Position numbers and translations under genes: made by a program. From Dryomyza anilis (Eukaryota > Arthropoda > Insecta > Diptera > Dryomyzidae), in assembly GCA_951804985.1 (NCBI GenBank), contig OX638132.1, positions 11,575,529 through 11,639,528 on the forward strand: a stretch of 64,000 nt of DNA, read 5' to 3'. Position 1 is the first letter of the stretch, and each line of letters opens with the position of its first letter. The notes under the pieces were generated by a model. The model made no database searches. It worked only from the letters and a program-made list of their open reading frames with translations, and was not told the origin of the DNA. Positions 61,371-64,000 of this stretch are shown here, one piece after another.

Positions 61371-64000
61371 TGAAAAGAATTAAATAGAATTGAACAGAAT
61401 TGAATAGAATTGAATAGAATTGAATAGAATTGAATAGAATTGAATAGAATTGAATAGAATTGAATAGAATTGAATATAATTGAATAGAATTGAATAGAAT
61501 TGAATAGAATTGAATAGAATTGAATAGAATTGAATAGAATTGAATAGAATTGAATAGAATTGAATAGAATTGAATAGAATTGAATAGAATTGAATAGAAT
61601 TGAATAGAATTGAATAGAATTGAATAGAATTGAATAGAATTGAATAGAATTGAATAGAATTGAATAGAATTGAATAGAATTGAATAGAATTGAATAGAAT
61701 TGAATAGAATTGAATAGAATTGAATAGAATTGAATAGAATTGAATAGAATTGAATAGAATTGAATAGAATTGAATAGAATTGAATAGAATTGAATAGAAT
61801 TGAATAGAATTGAATAGAATTGAGTAGAATTGAATAGAATTGAATAGAATTGAATAGAATTGAATAGAATTGAATAGAATTGAATAGAATTGAATAGAAT
61901 TGAACAGAATTGAATAGAATTGAATAGAATTGAGTAGAATTGAATAGAATTGAATAGAATTGAATAGAATTGAATAGAATTGAATAGAATTGAATAGAAT
62001 TGAATAGAATTGAATAGAATTGAATAGAATTGAATAGAATTGAATAGAATTGAATAGAATTGAATAGAATTGAATAGAATTGAATAGAATTGAATAGAAT
62101 TAAATAGAATTGAATAGAATTGAATAGAATTGAATAGAATTGAATAGAATTGAATAGAATTGAATAGAATTGAATAGAATTGAATAGAATTGAATAGAAT
62201 TGAATAGAATTGAATAGAATTGAATAGAATTGAGTAGAATTGAATAGAATTGAATAGAATTGAATAGAATTGAATAGAATTGAATAGAATTGAATAGAAT
62301 TGAATAGAATTGAATAGAATTGAACAGAATTGAATAGAATTGAATAGAATTGAGTAGAATTGAATAGAATTGAATAGAATTGAATAGAATTGAATAGAAT
62401 AGAATTGAATAGAATTGAATAGAATTGAATAGAATTGAATAGAATTGAATAGAATTGAATAGAATTGAATAGAATTGAATAGAATTGAATAGAATTGAAT
62501 AGAATTGAATAGAATTGAATAGAATTGAATAGAATTGAATAGAATTGAATAGAATTGAATAGAATTGAATAGAATTGAATAGAATTGAATAGAATTGAAT
62601 AGAATTGAATAGAATTAAATAGAATTGAATAGAATTGAATAGAATTGAATAGAATTGAATAGAATTGAATAGAATTGAATAGAATTGAATGGAATTGAAT
62701 AGAATTGAATAGAATTGAATAGAATTGAATAGAATTGAATAGAATTGAATTGAATAGAATTGAATAGAATTGAATAGAATTGAACAGAATTGAATAGAAT
62801 TTAATAGAATTGAATAGAATTGAATAGAATTGAATAGAATTGAATAGAATTGAATAGAATTGAATAGAATTGAATAGAATTGAATAGAATTGAATAGAAT
62901 TGAATAGAATTGAATAGAATTGAATAGAATTGAATAGAATTGAATAGAATTGAATAGAATTGAATAGAATTGAATAGAATTGAATAGAATTGAATAGAAT
63001 TGAATAGAATTGAATAGAATTGAATAGAATTGAATAGAATTGAATAGAATTGAATAGAATTGAATAGAATTGAATAGAATTGAATAGAATTGAATAGAAT
63101 TGAATAGAATTGAATAGAATTGAATAGAATTGAATAGAATTGAATAGAATTGAGTAGAATTGAATAGAATTGAATAGAATTAAATAGAATTGAATAGAAT
63201 TGAATAGAATTGAATAGAATTGAATAGAATTGAATAGAATTGAACAGAATTGAATAGAATTGAATAGAATTGAGTAGAATTGAATAGAATTGAATAGAAT
63301 TGAATAGAATTGAATAGAATAGAATTGAATAGAATAGAATAGAATAGAATAGAATAGAATAGAATAGAATAGAATAGAATAGAATAGAATTGAATAGAAT
63401 TGAATAGAATTGAATAGAATTGAACAGAATTGAATAGAATTTAATAGAATTTAATAGAATTGAATAGAATTGAATAGAATTGAATAGAATTGAATAGAAT
63501 TGAATAGAATTAAATAGAATTGAATAGAATTGAATAGAATTGAATAGAATTGAATAGAATTGAATAGAATTGAATAGAATTGAATAGAATTGAATAGAAT
63601 TTAATAGAATTGAATAGAATTGAATAGAATTGAACAGAATTGAATAGAATTGAATAGAATTGAGTAGAATTGAATAGAATTGAATAGAATTGAATAGAAT
63701 TGAATAGAATAGAATTGAATAGAATTGAATAGAATTGAATAGAATTGAATAGAATTGAATAGAATTTAATAGAATTTAATAGAATTGAATAGAATTGAAT
63801 AGAATTGAATAGAATTGAATAGAATTGAATAGAATTGAATAGAATTGAATAGAATTAAATAGAATTGAATAGAATTGAATAGAATTGAATAGAATTGAAT
63901 AGAATTGAATAGAATTGAATAGAATTGAATAGAATTGAATAGAATTGAATAGAATTGAATAGAATTGAATAGAATTGAATAGAATTGAATAGAATTGAAT
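61371..64000. repeat. 10-bp satellite array (AATAGAATTG)n, block 2, open at right edge
   Basis: The same unit as block 1, more than 2.6 kb and continuing past the window. Sub-blocks with shared variants repeat (GAGTAGAATT and GAACAGAATT in the same spacing near 61820-61940, 62230-62350, 63150-63280 and 63630-63670), showing higher-order duplication of a few hundred bp. A pure 5-bp run (GAATA)n occurs near 63330-63390. It lies upstream of the first RRM exon of cpo seen here. Confidence 0.97.

Overview
The window is nuclear DNA of a higher fly, most likely a Drosophila or a close relative. The evidence is the very AT-rich non-coding DNA, short GT-AG introns, opa (CAG/CAA) repeats in coding exons, and gene models matching fly nicalin, SDF2, takeout-family, alpha-tubulin, SPRYD7 and couch potato (cpo). 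Genes are split by introns, so most were rebuilt here from splice sites and reading phase. All assignments come from reading the sequence and remembered family features; no database search was run.

Layout. (1) 1-11180: a complex tandem satellite of alternating ~67-bp and ~138-bp related units. It is interrupted at 3917-7472 by a 5'-complete, apparently intact single-ORF LINE flanked by a 31-bp target-site duplication. (2) 12190-16815 (-): nicalin, 7 exons, 571 aa, with a dead reverse-transcriptase fragment and a degenerate minisatellite in its last intron. (3) 18271-19050 (-): SDF2, 2 exons, 217 aa, ER-targeted. (4) 21699-23617 (+): takeout/JHBP-family secreted protein, 5 exons, 246 aa, with a TATA promoter. 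(5) 23747-25985 (-): a divergent alpha-tubulin, 5 exons, 454 aa, tail-to-tail with the takeout-like gene. (6) 26880-27793 (-): SPRYD7-like SPRY protein, 3 exons, 246 aa. (7) 27794-39595: about 11.8 kb of AT-rich DNA with no recognised gene, many MITEs and inverted repeats, possibly partly a long 3' UTR. (8) 39596-60689 (-): the 3' half of cpo, an RNA-binding protein gene; its 5' exons lie beyond the window. (9) Two arrays of a 10-bp repeat sit in cpo introns (57391-58657, and 61371 to the window end).

Main points of interest. Two cpo exons carry an in-frame TGA followed by C, with long open frame beyond. In one (52051-52053) the TGA-CTA is followed by 13 open codons, a perfect donor, and an in-phase exon opening a second RRM, so translational readthrough or alternative splicing would switch between one-RRM and two-RRM proteins. 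Others are the LINE without ORF1, two tRNA-derived SINE families (a class rarely described in Drosophila), a TA-flanked MITE family, several strong hairpins, a foldback-like element, and an alpha-tubulin lacking the Lys40 loop and the C-terminal tyrosine.

The genes do not form one pathway. Nicalin (BOS/translocon complex) and SDF2 (ER-lumen quality control) both act at the ER, but this adjacency need not be functional.
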